DNA of 64,000 nucleotides from Polytrichum commune (Eukaryota; Streptophyta; Polytrichopsida; Polytrichales; Polytrichaceae). The notes under the pieces are model-generated. The model saw only the letters and a list, made by a program, of their open reading frames with translations. It made no database searches and had not been told where the DNA came from. The DNA lies in assembly GCA_950295325.1 (NCBI GenBank), contig OX485804.1, forward strand, positions 9,610,001 through 9,674,000, written 5' to 3'. This document shows positions 13,371-26,860 of this stretch, piece by piece. Position numbers and translations under genes: made by a program. Each line of letters starts with the position of its first letter. The stretch's first letter is position 1.

Positions 13371-15517
13371 GTTAGGCACTTTCTGTCATTATATGGATTT
13401 ATGATAAGTAAACTTCCATTTGCGCATTTGACTCTAAATCCAAAGTCTGCAACAATGCTAATTCATGAAACAATGGAAGTTCTAGTTTCTAACTCGAAAA
13501 TGTTATCATCCATAAAGCATTGATGTAGGATCATTTACTCCAAGAAGAATTGTATCACGTGAGTGTCGACCGATGCAAGAATACTATCAATTTGACTGCT
13601 ATTTAGTTTAATGGGATCCAGTTGGAATGAATACACAAAGTAGTTTGGGGAGGGGCATCTATTTAAATCACTATAACAGTACATACAGTACAATCCAAAC
13701 TTTGTAATACCAACCTCCTTAATGTCACTCCTTCTCTTGTATCCTAAAACCCTAGAGAATAGATGTTCTAAATGTAAATCTCACTCCTTGTTATCACGTT
13801 TCCCATACATCATGGGTTTTGACGTTGAAATAAACCACCAAAGAATTCAAACCACATGTTCGCATGCATCACGATGCCATCATTGTAACTTGTTGTCATT
13901 ATTGCCATGTTGGCTATGTGTCATTCCATAATGTCACATGCTACACTAATACGCTTTTTGTCACGCATCCATGTTGACACTACATAACTCCTTAAAATCA
14001 AGTGCACTTTTGTTGCCATGAGCATGATATTACGGAGTTTAGAGTGTATTTCCAAAGGACCAATGTCCAATCGATGCCCCAAGTTTGACGATGTCATCTG
14101 GCTTTGATGTAACTTACATGAACACACATATGCTCAAATCGTCGGGTGAACCGACTAGAACATAACATTATTCATATCCATAATAATGTTTTGTGGGATT
14201 GACAATATTTTGTGGAATATTCTCCACATTCAATCTGAATGTGGAGAATATTCCACAAAATATTGTCAATCCCACTGAACAATGTTATGGAGCTGAAGAT
14301 TGTGATGAATATGCTTTTGAATTTTGAACAATAATGTGCGTTACCAATCAGAGTACATGTTGATGTATTGTTTCTGCTGAGAGTAAAAATTTCTACCAAG
14401 TGAGTAATTAATTGTTCCTTGATGTGCATAGGACAGTGAATTGTGTTACAGTCGTATTAGGCCTATTTGGAGTTACAAGTCGTAATAACTCTTTGTTGAG
14501 AGTACCATTCTTCACACCAACAAATTACTTCCTCCTGCTAGATGTGGATATCATCTATTTATGTTACAATCAATAAAAACTTTGGAGGTTTTCTTTGGAA
14601 TTCACATACAAGAGGAACTTGTAACGACTAAATTTGAAGACGACATCTACATGTTTGAAATAAGCATACATCAAGATGTTCACTTCAGACTTAAGTTTGT
14701 GGAGCATCCACAATGGGAGTTACACAATACTATAGTACTGCATACTAGGTTGTCAAACTTCCAATAGTAGATGCTTGAATACACAAATAAGAAATGGCAA
14801 TGCCCCTGAAAACCATCCGTCAGGTCATTTTATGGTTAAAAGGAATCAAGAGATCACATTGGGACTATCATACACATACAGGATTTGTACAAGCTTTGCC
14901 GAAGCAAGAAGGTAAAATTATGTCTGTACAGATTGAAAGGATGCTACCGTAAGCATACAAAATTCTGTCTGCAGACAGGCTCCATTTCTGGCCTCCCTGT
15001 GTTGCATCCTCAGGGACTTTGCAAACCTTTATACCTAAACCAAACAGGCAGGAATAAACTGCAATAACCTGATGGTGGTGATTGATATCAAAGGTTGGAA
15101 TTGGAATAATATCAACACTAAGTTCACCTCATCTGCTTGTAGGATATGTTGTTGTCACCTGACTAGTTTACAACACTTACACTGGGCGTAAGGGAGATTT
15201 CTTGAACTGGCCATTAATTTGAGACCCAAAAAAAAAATAGTGCCTATGTGGTGGCTCCCATCACAAAAGTCCTACACCCTAAACCCTTACAGGGAAAGCT
15301 GATAATTCACACAAAAGCTGTGAAACCTGTAGAATGTACATCTGCTCAACCACCAATCATCAAAAATATCCACCATCTATGAGTAAGAAAGGGTTCACAC
15401 ACAAACTTGAGGGGAGTATTGGGTAAGTCTAAGTACACATCGGTCGATACCAGAACTCCACCCTCATTTTGTGTCAAGTTTTCGGCAAATATCGTGCATG
15501 AAAATAATTCACCACAC
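13371..15517. other. no gene seen apart from the MITE at 14161
   Basis: Only short ORFs occur here. The last few hundred bases (15.2-15.5 kb) are the expected 3' UTR and downstream region of the CGLD27 gene on the minus strand. Confidence 0.5.
14161..14310. mobile_element. foldback MITE, family A, copy 1
   Basis: A near-perfect palindrome lies at about 14196-14275: TGGGATTGACAATATTTTG pairs with CAAAATATTGTCAATCCCA around a 3-nt centre. The outer part (CATTATTCATATCCATAA) matches the copy at 30675. Transcribed, it would give a long hairpin RNA. Confidence 0.6.
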
Positions 15518-18428
15518 TCAGTGACAGTAGTCAAACAAAGTCACAGCGCTGGCAATCGGAACATCATCCTCTCCGATGAACGCTTCAGGTTCGTAACGAC
15601 GCGCAGCTCCATCGTCGTATTTTAGTCCAGATGTTCTGCTAAGAGACCCCTGTGTGTCCTCCACAGAAGTGGAAGAAATAATTTCAGGTCCAGGGAGAAC
15701 AAACATAAGGCCGGTGAGAGCTGCCAAGGAGATTGCAAGTCCCACCAAAGTGAGCTTCAGCCTGAGCAGAGCAGGCTTCACCTGCAGGAATTTACAACCA
15801 CCACGTAAGCTTAGCATTTTAAGCATGTGTACTGACGTTCTCAGTCTATTTTAGCATCAAGAATAGATTCCAAGAATCGAGGTCCTTCATTCCATGCCAA
15901 GTCTAGTGAACTCAAGTGGCAAGCTTTCATTTGTCAACGTCACCTCATTATTACCTATCTTCGGACAAAGCCTTCTCCCATCTACAAAAGATTCAACTTA
16001 AAGACCTTTGCCAAAAAGAATATCACTAAGTGTATGCTCTCCAAGATTCTTGTCTAGGGAGAACACCCATGGATGCAAAAACATCTCAAGATAAGTTTGG
16101 TGGAGTCAAGTCGACCACATTTGAGAAGTGATTTGAAAATTTAGTCATGAAGCTACAATAACCTCAAGTGGTGTTTACACACATTTACTCGAGTGGTTGT
16201 GGTTGAGGCCCACTATCATAAACACAATATTTTCCATTTACACACATTTCCAGACGTTTACACACTTTCAACCACAATTAAAAGTTTCTTTTCTTTTCTT
16301 CATTCTCTACTTTTAGTCTAAAACCATCACAACCATCACAACCACGGCCAAGCACATCTTTTGTTGTAGTTGGGCAAGTAAGAATAGTTGTGGTTGTGGT
16401 AATCCTCAATGGAACTTATCCCTCCTTGTCCCTCGAAAATGGAACCAAAGAAAGTAAAGTACAACCCATCAGCAACAAATCGATCTGAATTCTTCATGTA
16501 TAATAGTTCACAAGATAACACTCTAGATATTTCTAACATCAGTCTTCAAGTACACTCATAAAACCTTCTAGCTCAGGACACATAACGAGCAAATGAGGGT
16601 GTATGATTTTACCTAGACATCTCGATTTAACCTATGATTTATGGGCATCTCGATTTCATATTTGTTTCAAGATCACAAGACCAATACAAGCCACAATATT
16701 CTAAAATCCAATGTTCGTAGTGTGGTCCATGCTTCATGCCAGGATTGAAGGATTATTTATAAAATTTAATAGGCCATTCACACACCTTGTAAGAACCAAG
16801 CAAACGATCTCGAGCCAACACTTCTGGCGGCTTCACCCAAACCTGCATTCACAATACATCAATATTTGCAAGATGAGCAACTTTGCTAATGGCATATATT
16901 TGCAATATTTGCAATATGATGCACATGGCCACTTAGCTTAACTAAATCAAAACCCACGAGTGGTGAAAGAAACCCACCTCACCATCGTACCATCCTGTTT
17001 CCTCATCTGCAGGATACAACAGCTTCCACTTCAGATTGTAATTACCAAAAAAATTTAACCAGGATAGAAACATACTGAAGTATTGAAAAACACCTTATAC
17101 TAAGTTCATGATACAACCCACATAGAGAGCTCGTCACAATATAATATGAGGACAGAAACTGTAGGAAAATCCTGACCAAATTGAGCTGGAAAAAAATCGC
17201 TATGAGAAAGTGTCCAGAATATCTGGAGATTCAAAGGAACTAAAAAATATTTTTATTTACAAGCCTTGCCATTTACCAATCAAACATAGGTGTCCAATTA
17301 AGAAAGGTGACCACATAAAGCCCACAGTACCTTAGATTTACGAAGTTCTACCTTATAATCTATACAAACACCTTGGGAGGAAAACAAAGTAGCAGAATCC
17401 CACATGGTTTAATGAGTTTCGAGGAATTTAACAAAAGGAAAGTGAAAAAGAGGTTACATTCAACTGTGGCACTGAAGAGGCGATTGCCGATGTAAGCCCA
17501 ACCCAAATAAAGGCGCAATGTCACCACCGTGGATGCCAAAATTCCTCCACAAACAGCTCCCATCCAACACTTGAGAATTTCTTGCTGAGGATTAATGCTC
17601 AATGAAGCAATTGGGTAGCCAATAAAAGCAGATATTCCAACTCCTACGACGGCAAGCCGAATACTGAACGACCGGACATCGTCCGTAGCCCAAGGAAATA
17701 GCCCCGTCTCATTCAGATTTTGGTACTCGTTCACCGGTTGCTGCTCCCAAGGAACTGGGCAATCTGTTGTGATTCCCCCTTTTGCAAAGAGAGGGTCATA
17801 CCTGCAATAGGTATAAATTGTGACCTTAGAATGAGGGTGAAATTGCCCTTTCGCACAATGCTATGTCAAAATGTTGTTACACAGCATATAAATTCACAGC
17901 CAAAGCAAGTCAACAAGATCACAAAGAACATGGAGATTGCTTATGGGTATCTAAATCTAATTTCACATTAGGTTTCAAGCTACATGTACAAACTTGTAGC
18001 AGTATCCAATTCAAATGCAATGGCATTTCAGAAATTGGGGCAATCCAGACTAATAGTTAGAAAACTTGAGCTAGATATATCACACCACATGCGATTACAG
18101 GTCGATGATGATCGATCTTCAGAGGAGCGCTAGGAGCCTTATAGAAAAAATATTGCGTGCTTGGAAGACTTGATTACCTTCGAGCCTTGTCTCCAGAATT
18201 TCCACCTTTTTTGGCAGCCAATGCTTTCACAAGAAAACGACCTGTTCGTTGGGGAAACTTTTGCACCAATCTCGTAGGCGCAGGTGACCAAAAATGTGAT
18301 GTGAGCTTCGAATCGAACCTCCTACCATTTGAGCTGAATTTGCAAGATGGTATGTGTCCCGAATGGATGCGTGTAGCGGTCGCCATGGCTGACGTTAATA
18401 CCGAAGCTGCGACTGATGATGCTCTCAT
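15518..18428 (-). CDS. CGLD27: CGLD27, chloroplast DUF1230 (Ycf36-like) membrane protein
   Basis: Five exons: 18178-18428, 17458-17801, 16978-17006, 16786-16842 and 15518-15781. All junctions are GT-AG with consistent phase, and they give an intact 314-residue protein. The family signature CPVPWEQQPVNEYQ is at residues 98-111, followed by the conserved LGWAYIGNRL, then EETGWYDGE (tiny exon 3), VWVKPPEVLARDRLLGSYK (exon 4) and a last membrane segment, LKLTLVGLAISLAALTGL. The N-terminal 80 residues are Ser/Arg/Ala-rich with few acids, as in a plastid transit peptide. About three membrane segments are visible. DUF1230 proteins are conserved from cyanobacteria to plants. In green algae and Arabidopsis, CGLD27 has been linked to growth under low iron. 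The C-terminal acidic tail (IGEDDVPIASAV) is probably stromal or lumenal. The start is the first ATG in frame. Identification is firm and the biochemical role is not known. Confidence 0.93.
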
Positions 18429-19210
18429 GAGCTATGGAGATGTGTGAATATTCAAAAACACTTCCAATTTTTGATTTGGCAAATTCCTTCACAGACGTTG
18501 AAATACTTTCTGGGGAATTATATCCTCACCGGGATATAGAGGTACATGCAGGGTATGTGAGCTCCGAATTACAACATTGGAGCAAGAATTTCAAAGTCAT
18601 CCAAACAGACAGAGGCGATCATCATCGCAAGATGAACACGGAAGATTTCTTGGAGTCTTCTTCGTCTGCAAGAAAGAAAAGGGGTTAAGGTAAGAAGCCG
18701 TGAAATTCATCAACACAAGAAAAGAAGAAAGAATTGTACCAAAATCCACCTCCCACAATTACTACTGCATTTTAAAATAAATAAATAAACCACCACGAGA
18801 ATAAAGAAAACCCTCCCACCCATAAAACAAAATCGCCACAAAGACATCCAAAAAGTTCACAAACTGCACCCAAGTAGACTTGCAGCTCCCTTTCTCTCTG
18901 TGAAAGCCGTGGAGGAGATTTCTGGAGCTTCCGACCACCAATTTAGACAAAAATTTGAGTCAGAGAGGATTCCAACCTGCAGAGGTGCGGGGAATGGAGC
19001 TCTGAAAAGAAAGTGAGAAATTTTGACTTGGCGATGGCGTCGTGGCTATGGAGTGTACACGCAAGGCAGAACGGAAAAAGCTTTGAGACGGTGTGTGTGG
19101 AGACGACACCCGGCATTTCAGAGGGTCAATGAAACCCCCGGGTCACCCGAGCCCGGGCGATTTTTGGCAACATGCATTAATTTAGCACATGCATTGAGGA
19201 ATCTTGGTTA
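18429..19210. promoter_or_regulatory. 5' region of CGLD27
   Basis: The stretch upstream of the CGLD27 ATG is free of other genes and should hold its 5' UTR and promoter. A short plus-strand ORF at 19033 (MASWLWSVHARQNGKS) is open for only about 36 codons and is not called. No distinct TATA element or operator stands out. Confidence 0.35.
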
Positions 19211-20340
19211 AGTAGGGGGTGTTTCTCAACTCCATTAACTTGACTTGTAATATACTCAACATGAATGACAACAATTCACTTATGAAAGCCCGAGATGTTT
19301 ATACACACAACAAAGGTTATCTTATATTATAAGTGTGACATATCACCGACCTTATCAATGTGATTGTTGGATCGAGATGGGAGTTGTTTTGTTTTGTTTT
19401 GTTAGCAACTGCGGATCGTGTAGATTCGTGTACTCAAATTTTGGAATTGGAGTTGAGATGTAAAAGTTGTAGGAGATCAAAGTGAAGATTGAGCACATAA
19501 GTTAACTTAAATATTGGTTGACATAGGGGATGTTTTATGACTCCATTAAACTCGACTTGTAGTAGAAGACTCAACATGAATGATGACAATTCACTCATGA
19601 AATCAGGGGTGTTTATACATACAACAAAGGTTATCTTATGTTATGAGTGTGACACATCACCAACCTTATCAATGTGATTGTCGGATTGGGTTGGGAATTG
19701 TGTTTGTATTGTTTTGTTAGCAATTGCGGATCATGTAGATTCGTGTACTCAAATTTTGGAACTGGAGTTGAGATGTAAAAGTTGTAGGAGATCAAAGTGA
19801 AGGTTGAGCACATAACTTAAGAAGCTTGCTCAGAGGGATGTTTATTAACAAAACTCAACATGAATGACAAGTCATGAATCCAAGGACATTTTACTCACAC
19901 ACATAACTAAGGTTCACTTAAGTATTACAAACAAGAGCCCACCCACCGCAAGGTAGGCAGTAAACCCCACCCTGCACCAAGGGGATTCTTGAGCAGGGTA
20001 GGGCCCACGGACCCATATTCACATTGGATTGCCTGACATTGGTTTTTCTTTTTCTTTCTCCTTTCTCCTTTCTTTAACTTAAGTTGAAGTATGTGTCACC
20101 GACCTTATGAATGTGGGCGGTACATTTGTCATGACATGTACTAGTTACCTTATTTGTAATCACTAGATCAGGCTTTGGGAATTGTCGTGTTTTGTTAACT
20201 ACTATGGATCATGCATATTAGCATTTCAAGTTTTAGAATTGGAGTCCAAAGATGCAAAAGTTTGTAGGAGGTCAAAGTGAAGTTTTTAGACACATAAGAA
20301 GCAGTTGTGGACTTAAGTTTTGGACACATACTAAGGGCTT
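19205..20340. repeat. tandem repeat, period about 315 bp, two good copies plus a decayed third
   Basis: The block 19205-19512 recurs at 19515-19827 with small changes. Shared marks are CTCAACATGAATGA, TTATCAATGTGATTGT, GATTCGTGTACTCAAATTTT and GAGCACATAA. A third, diverged copy runs from about 19850 to 20340. No protein is encoded. Confidence 0.7.
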
Positions 20341-23100
20341 ACTATTGAAGCTAGTACAGCTGATATATTTCTTGCACACAGTCCAATTTTATAAGAACAT
20401 GTGTGTCTATTCCTAAATACAAGTGGTCTGATACATAAACACGCAGTGGATGAGTGGTGGCAGGAACGGTGGAGATCTTACATCGGTCAAATCCGACGGT
20501 CGAGAATGCACAGGCAACGTGGCCTCACCAGAAGCCAGAAGCTGCTTTCATCGCCCATAGACTTCTTCTCGACCACTCAAATCAAGAAGAGTGATCACAT
20601 TAAGCCCAGATATGTTACTCACACTGAGTAAAGTAAAATGGTGATCAAGCAACATATTTTGAGCACTTAATAACTTGGTCTAATCTCATCGTAACATAGC
20701 TCACATTGATTTGGTCTCTGGTATTCTTAAACTACTACACGCCAAGCCATTATAGAACACTCAAATATGACATGTTTAGCTAACCATGTCAAAAGTGACC
20801 CTATTTAATATCAACTTATTATCATTCAAGTGCACGTAGATTGGAATAAGTTAAACCCTTTGATGTTATTGAAGATTTAAGTTCAAGCACGCAAACTGGG
20901 TATCCTTGGATGCAAATACATATGTTGTATTTTGACCATCAATGTCTAAGTATGAATATATTGTTATATTATCCTTCTGGACATAAGACAATGTATGCAA
21001 TAAGATTTCAACACATAAAATTTACATAAAATGTGATAGATGAGCTTGATGAAGGCTGTATACATTGTGTATGTGGGCGTATATTGAAACCCCATGTCCT
21101 TTAAAGGCATATCAAAATTTTAGGGTCCAATTAAGGTAAGTAAGCAAAGTATAAGCCCACCTAGCATACAATACAGATCAATGAATGGGGAGAACCGACC
21201 GCTAGTTACAAATGAGTTGGTTGAAGTTCAAGACTTCAGGAAACTTACCGATCATTTTAAAGGAATCTAGAGAATATATCCCAATTGAATAAAGAAAATT
21301 TGAAGATGTCAACTTGTAACCGGTTGGACTTGGAAACCAAACACTAGGACATTGATGGATGATCAGTGTTTGGGGAGATTTTTGGGCACAATCGGTCGAG
21401 ATTCTAGTGTTTCCAAGTCTAACTGGGCTACATGTTGACATCTTTTGGTTTTTCTTTAATAATTGGAGTATGTTCTCTAAATTCCTCTAGAATGATCGGT
21501 AGTTTTCCTAAAGCCTTGAACTTTAACCGGTTATTCCTCAAACTCAAGTGGTTCATATGTAACTAGCATCATGTCTCCCCACCCATTGCCGATTATGCCC
21601 AAAACCCTCCCCGGACACCATAGTTATCCATGAGTTTAATCCTTCTATTAAGAAAGCATTCTATTAAGGACTCGTTAGCTCGTCCTACGTTGGATTCTAT
21701 TTTGAAAGTTGGGTGAAACTTTTGGGATCTCCTCTTTCCATCACTCAAACTTTGAGAGAATTTTAGGATATGCACATGGGACTTGTTGCCCTAAATCTTG
21801 GATTGGCCCATGCATGGCGAGCTTGATCCACCCATCCCAGTAGGACAAGTTAGAAAGATAGTTATAAATAGCTTGACACCACTTTTTGTGTACAATAATT
21901 TAATAATTAAGAAAACTTGGGCAACTCTGTGCTACTTCTCATAAACTCAAGGTTTGGGACTATACTTATGGTTTCACCCACTTTGCCTTATGAATGACTC
22001 TAATGGTCAGATTCTCTTGCACAAGGATCATCCTCTACTTACATGTTGTGTGTACCATACTAGCTAGGTACACTAAATAGTCCTATTAGTGTGGGTGGAA
22101 ATAATTAGCATGGGCCACACTAATTTTCTAGTCAAGGTGGAATAAATGTGGATCCAAGACCTTGGGTCATCACCTAAGTATTCATGAAGACTTCCAACCA
22201 ACACGTTACATAAAATACAATAGTTACCTTACATCAAAGTAGCCCAAAAACATAATCACCCACATGTAATTTCCCCCAAAAACAATTAGTGTGGGCAAAA
22301 ATTTAGTGTGACCCACATTGATCCTCATTATGAGAATTAACATAGGCTCTAGAGAAGTATAGAACTATTTAGTGTAGCTAAAAGTAGGCTCCCCGTCTCT
22401 CCCTCTCCCTTTAACTTCGAATTTGAGTCGGGTAGGCAAATTAGGACAAAAGTGTTGATGCGTCTTTTGTTAAAAATTCCTTGATTCATTTGTGTGCACG
22501 GAACGATTGTTAAACTTTAATCGTTCATTGGATGAGAGAGAGTTTGGAGTGGGTCCACTTCAAGAACTTCTTGTGGCCGCTTTAAAAAAGTGGCTCAAAT
22601 GCTTTCCCAACCGTTGGAAGATATGCCCTCTTGTCATCCACAACATAAAGGGCGGTTTATACTACACCGTGTAACTTATGGAATTTAGGGCTGCTTCACA
22701 CTATGGCCGAAGGTCGAGAATCCGGCAATTTCCACCAATTAGGGGCACTTTATATCAGGGCCCATTTGGAGTTGAGCCCACTTGGATTTGAAGTGGGCCT
22801 TAACTTTAGCCCTACTTTACAAAGTGGGCCGTAGAGTGGGCCTTGCAATATAAAGTCCATAGGCCCACTTGTAGGGTCCAAATTGGAAACTCTACTTTAA
22901 AGTGGGCCTTCCAAATGGGCCTAGGGACTTTATGTTGTAAGGCCCAATCCACGGTCCACTTGGGCTTAAATGAATTATGCCCTTGCTTGAACTAAAGTCA
23001 TAAAGTCATAAAGTCATAAATGACTATATGACAGAAGTTGGGTGAAGTGGGCCGAAGGTGTGAAGTGGGTCTCCATAAACCCTTGACCCAATTTTTTGGC
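20341..23100. other. intergenic, repeat remnants
   Basis: No gene is recognised outside the foldback element at 21185. The tract 22690-23080 is dense in GGGCC/GGCCC and AAGTGGGCC motifs in both orientations, like a decayed Tourist-type element, and holds a short triplication of ATAAAGTC near 23000. Confidence 0.45.
21185..21595. mobile_element. foldback element, family B (GGGGAGAACCG ends)
   Basis: Two arms of about 170 bp are inverted copies of each other. The left arm begins GGGGAGAACCGACCGCTAG and the right arm ends CTAGCATCATGTCTCCCC. Shared arm marks are AACCGGTT, CCTCTAGA and CAAGTCTAAC. The loop near 21345-21375 is itself palindromic (CACTAGGACATTGATGGATG). Single arms of this family occur at 54130-54370 and 63560-63785. 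Confidence 0.65.
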
Positions 23101-23734
23101 ATCGGCCCATTTTTTCCCCTCCAAAACGCCGCCATGTCACCCGCCACGTAAGCTCACTAGAAGGAATCGTGTCCAAATCAACCCTCCCCTGCGGTGTTGG
23201 CAGGGTCTGTGTCCACTGCCATTCTAACTGTAACCCGTAGTCTGACTGCCGCCGCGACTGCAGTTTGGGTACAGGTCGGTAAATGTTGGGTGTGACCTAG
23301 TTGACATGGGTGATGGTTACCATGTCTACCCAATCGGGTGACCACCACCCTTTGGGTAGCCCTTGGGTAGCGGTTTTTGGGGTTCGGGTTTGGGTTTTGG
23401 GCAAAGGGTTGCAAAGGGGTTGGCGTTCATGGGTTGCACAATGCACTTTAGAGGGTGGCCACCGTATGTGGGTGGTTGTCACCCGTATTGGTTGGCTTGG
23501 CACCCATGTTGGGTGTCAATGGCGCCCCGGGCCACTCTTATTTTGGTCATTTCCTGTCTTTTCCTTTCATGGGTTTGTACTCTCCCAGGGTGTCTGCTAC
23601 CCAACAACAACCCGATTGTCCTAGATGAACGGGCTTCTGCACAGACATGAAGTATTGTTCCAAACGAAACCCTAGGGTGGGAGGCAACAACATTTGCCTT
23701 AATTCACACGTAGAAGCTTTATTTGTGACCAGAT

Positions 23735-25345
23735 TTGCCTCAAATTTGTTGGTCCAGACCAGCCACAATGGGAGCTGACGATCGCAACCCTCCCAGAAAC
23801 CGCAAACGCCATGAACATGCAATGGACTCACATCCACAATCCACCTCCTCAACATTGAGAGCCAGGGTGCATGTGCGTGTCCGCGGTTTGGGTGCGTTCC
23901 CTGCAAACACAGAGGTCGCACGCACAATTGCTTCCCTTAATGGCCTGTATGGAATCGAGCCACCTCGGCGTGCGGCCAATACAAGTGGGGTTTCTTGTGT
24001 TTAGTGCTATTCATGTGGGCACACTGCAACCTCACTTCAGAATTGAACCGTGGGATTTTTTTGTTTGCCGTGTGGGTCATGTACTTTCATGTTTTGCGGC
24101 AGTTTAGGTACGTGTGAATTTGCACATGTTCCATACCCGTGTTCACTTCCATGAAACAACTTTGGCATCTTTACACCATCATAATAGGTGGTTTTCCTGG
24201 TTGTCAGTCATTGTTACAAGGCACATCTGTCCGTACACCGTTGTCGAATTAATAATTTGCGGCGAATCATGTGTCATCCAGCTCCTCCCATCCTCGCACA
24301 ACCTTCTAGTCGATCAAATGCATCGCCGCTCGTCGTGCCCTTGGCACAAGAAATTCCTCGCAAAAAACGGCGTTTCAACTAGGCCAATGTGTCTTCAAAG
24401 CCGTCATATGCGGGATGGGCAGCCAATTCCCCGCGACGCGCTCGTGCAAGAATATCAACACACAATACCAGCCTTCGTGTTCAACACGCCATTGTAGGGG
24501 ATACCAATTGCACCAAGACAAATACACATGTTGCACGTGTTGTGCATTGCGGCCCGCGGCCACTGCAATGTGATGGGCACACAATGGAGGCACACATTGG
24601 AGGCTTCCCACCCAGCATGTCCACGGATGTCAGGTCTGGATGCTTGGAACTCCCTTGGCAAGGACGTCCATTGTTGTTGGGTGAGGGGAGTGGATGTGCC
24701 CAAAGTGATGTGCAGCCCATCCAAGGCTCGTTGGCACGTGTCAACAAGTCTGTCTAGCAAATATTGGAGGCCCCCTTGCTGCAGCCGACATGTGCAAAAA
24801 TTCCGGGTGTGCAAGCCGTTGCTCTATCTCCTGTGTTGGATGTCGAGGGGGGGAATGAATACAACAACGGAGGGGATTCCTCCGGGTCCCTACAAATGTT
24901 GGGATCGCTACCACCTGCTTGCTTCGTAAAACAACTAGCTGTTGCACACGCACCATTGCCAGGGTTGCAAGGGAGTGGTTGCCCATCCCCCGAATTTGTT
25001 GCGCCCGATGGTTGTTGTGCACCTATGCTCAGCCATGCACATGGGACACGCCCATGGGGTGGCGGAAAACAATGCAGCATACCCTATGTGGGGGGAGTTC
25101 TACGGATCTGCGAGCGGAGAATTAGTGGCAATCAGAATACCCTCCAAGAAACTTGTGGGTGTGAACCAGACTGTGCTGGCCACATGTGCGTAAACATGGG
25201 TGGTCGGACATGTTTTGGAAAACTACACTTGTTTGTCGTCTGGGAGAGACCTCTATGATGCGGACTTTGGGGATTCATATGACCATCAAACCGTTCTTGT
25301 TGGTGATTGTGAATTGATGTGCGACATAGAATAACCCCTTTTGGT
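23735..25345 (+). pseudogene. GC-rich decayed plus-strand gene, unrecognised
   Basis: A possible first exon starts at ATG 23768 (MGADDRNPPRNRKRHEHAMD) and runs to about 23990. One plus-strand frame then stays open from 24188 to 25258 except for two TAG codons at 24380 and 24755. Its segments include a basic patch (QEIPRKKRRFN) and GGNEYNNGGDSSGSLQML. The 3' part continues better in another frame (NNAAYPMWGEFYGSASGEL, then ENYTCLSSGRDLYDADFG) to a stop near 25333, with one TAA at 25191. Composition is GC-richer than the neighbours, and protein-like features switch frame, as in a decaying gene or a gene with unresolved introns. A transposon-derived origin is possible. I recognise no family. Confidence 0.3.
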
Positions 25346-25815
25346 CTTGGAAGCATTTTTGCACATTTTTTTTGGGTAATGATCTTGACGGTGATGGAAT
25401 AGGTTAATTCAAATTATCAGCTTTGTTGACAACGACGTCCTCCTTGTAGTGATAGTGATTTCAAGAGTCTCAGATACAATGTATCAAACGTCAGTGATTT
25501 ACTCACAGAACCACATTTAATTCCTCTTATGATGGACTTCAACTAGATGGTGGATGGTTGCAACACCTTGGATTAAATGCTAGCATTATGAACAAGCATT
25601 TTGTGTAATAGATGTAGTCTCCCTCAAGGACAAGGCTGGAATGTATCATGCATATCACTGTGCTTCTTGAACTGCATCAAAGTGATATACAAAACTTCCA
25701 AACAATTTATCGTTGCATTAATACTCTTAACCTATTGGAATGAGGAAACATGTTCCAAATTAAAAAGCTTGATTTATGCTCACTCAAATAGGAAAACCAG
25801 TAAGTAACTGGACGG

Positions 25816-26353
25816 TCAGGAACTTAGTAAACCACCTCGACCAAGATAGCGTACATAGTGCCCCTCAAGCAATCCCGATGAAAGCAAATGCTTAGTTGAT
25901 CCTGGAGCTTCCTTCAAGGGGGTATCCGTTGGACCTTTTAATTTTAGTCGCAACTGTATCAAGTGAAAAGAAAACATATTATTATCAAGCTCCTATGTCT
26001 ACTTTATAAGTTACAAATGACAATCATTCATCTTTAATTAATATACCATGCAGGAGAAATTGAGTGAATGGAAATAATATTCATGTCCCATTTGCAAAGA
26101 GCTAGCATAACTGAATGAAAGGTAATACTAACCTTTAAGCCTGATGACTGCGACTGAGCAGATGGAGTAGCAACCTCAGATTCCTGCCTATCCAAGCTAT
26201 CCTGCACATGGTCACTGCCCGACTCTAGAGGACATTCATGGTCCTTATGAGGTTCCCCACCATTGTTGCAAGGATAAACTACTTCCCAACTCTCTGAACC
26301 CTGTTTTGAAGACTGTCTCTCCTGTGTTGGGTTTTTATATGTGGCTACTACTT
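25816..26353 (-). pseudogene. truncated Tify/TPL-binding-domain (TDBD) gene fragment
   Basis: Two minus-strand exons join in phase 0: 26133-26353 (SESWEVVYPCNNGGEPHK, acidic Ser/Gln-rich) with donor AAG/GTTAGT, and 25816-25953 after acceptor GATACAG. The second exon reads LRLKLKGPTDTPLKEAPGS then KHLLSSGLLEGHYVRYLGRGG. This is the start of the plant domain found in PHD-finger/acetyltransferase-like nuclear proteins (Pfam TDBD, once called Jas). The domain should go on with a GVIK-x-G-x-LC-x-C segment, but here the frame stops after RGGLLSS. No continuation was found down to 25.4 kb, so I call a truncated copy. It lies between two GC-rich islands of opposite orientation and may have been cut or captured by them. 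Confidence 0.6.
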
Positions 26354-26860
26354 CTGCGACAATTCCAATGCATTGTGTCAGATAGCCCGCCAAAATTCAA
26401 TTGAAGCATGTATGTTTACATGCAGAGACATGCCTATGTCCAAATGAGAGTGTTGGATAATTTCATGGCTGTTGGTTGTTTGTAAACATTGTTGAATCCG
26501 CAAGCATGGTGACTACCCACTTCAGCCACACCTATGTGGTGTGATAATGAGTCCACATATGCTCAAATCATTAAATTGTGGCCAATGCAAGCAAAATCGC
26601 TTTGAACGTACAAAATGTACCATGAGATAATTTGCACAATAATGTCCAAACATCATTGTGTTATTGGCAAAGAACTAGGAACATGATCAGATGCCTCGCA
26701 TGCTGCACGTACTTGAGATGTGTTGTCCGCCCACACGGTTCCCAATGTGGGTGACAGTCAGCAAACCCGGTGACTGTGGCACCCACCTCGCCCATGTGCT
26801 CAGCTAGGGTATTGTATGTGCGTAGGTTCGTGTGTTATATTCGTATAATCCTTCCTTCGC

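Noticed and set aside
25599-25700. Continuation of the Tify-binding domain downstream of 25816
   Set aside because: The minus strand near 25600-25700 gives FKKHSDMHDTFQPCP, only faintly like the expected Cys-containing segment, and it lacks phase-matching splice sites.
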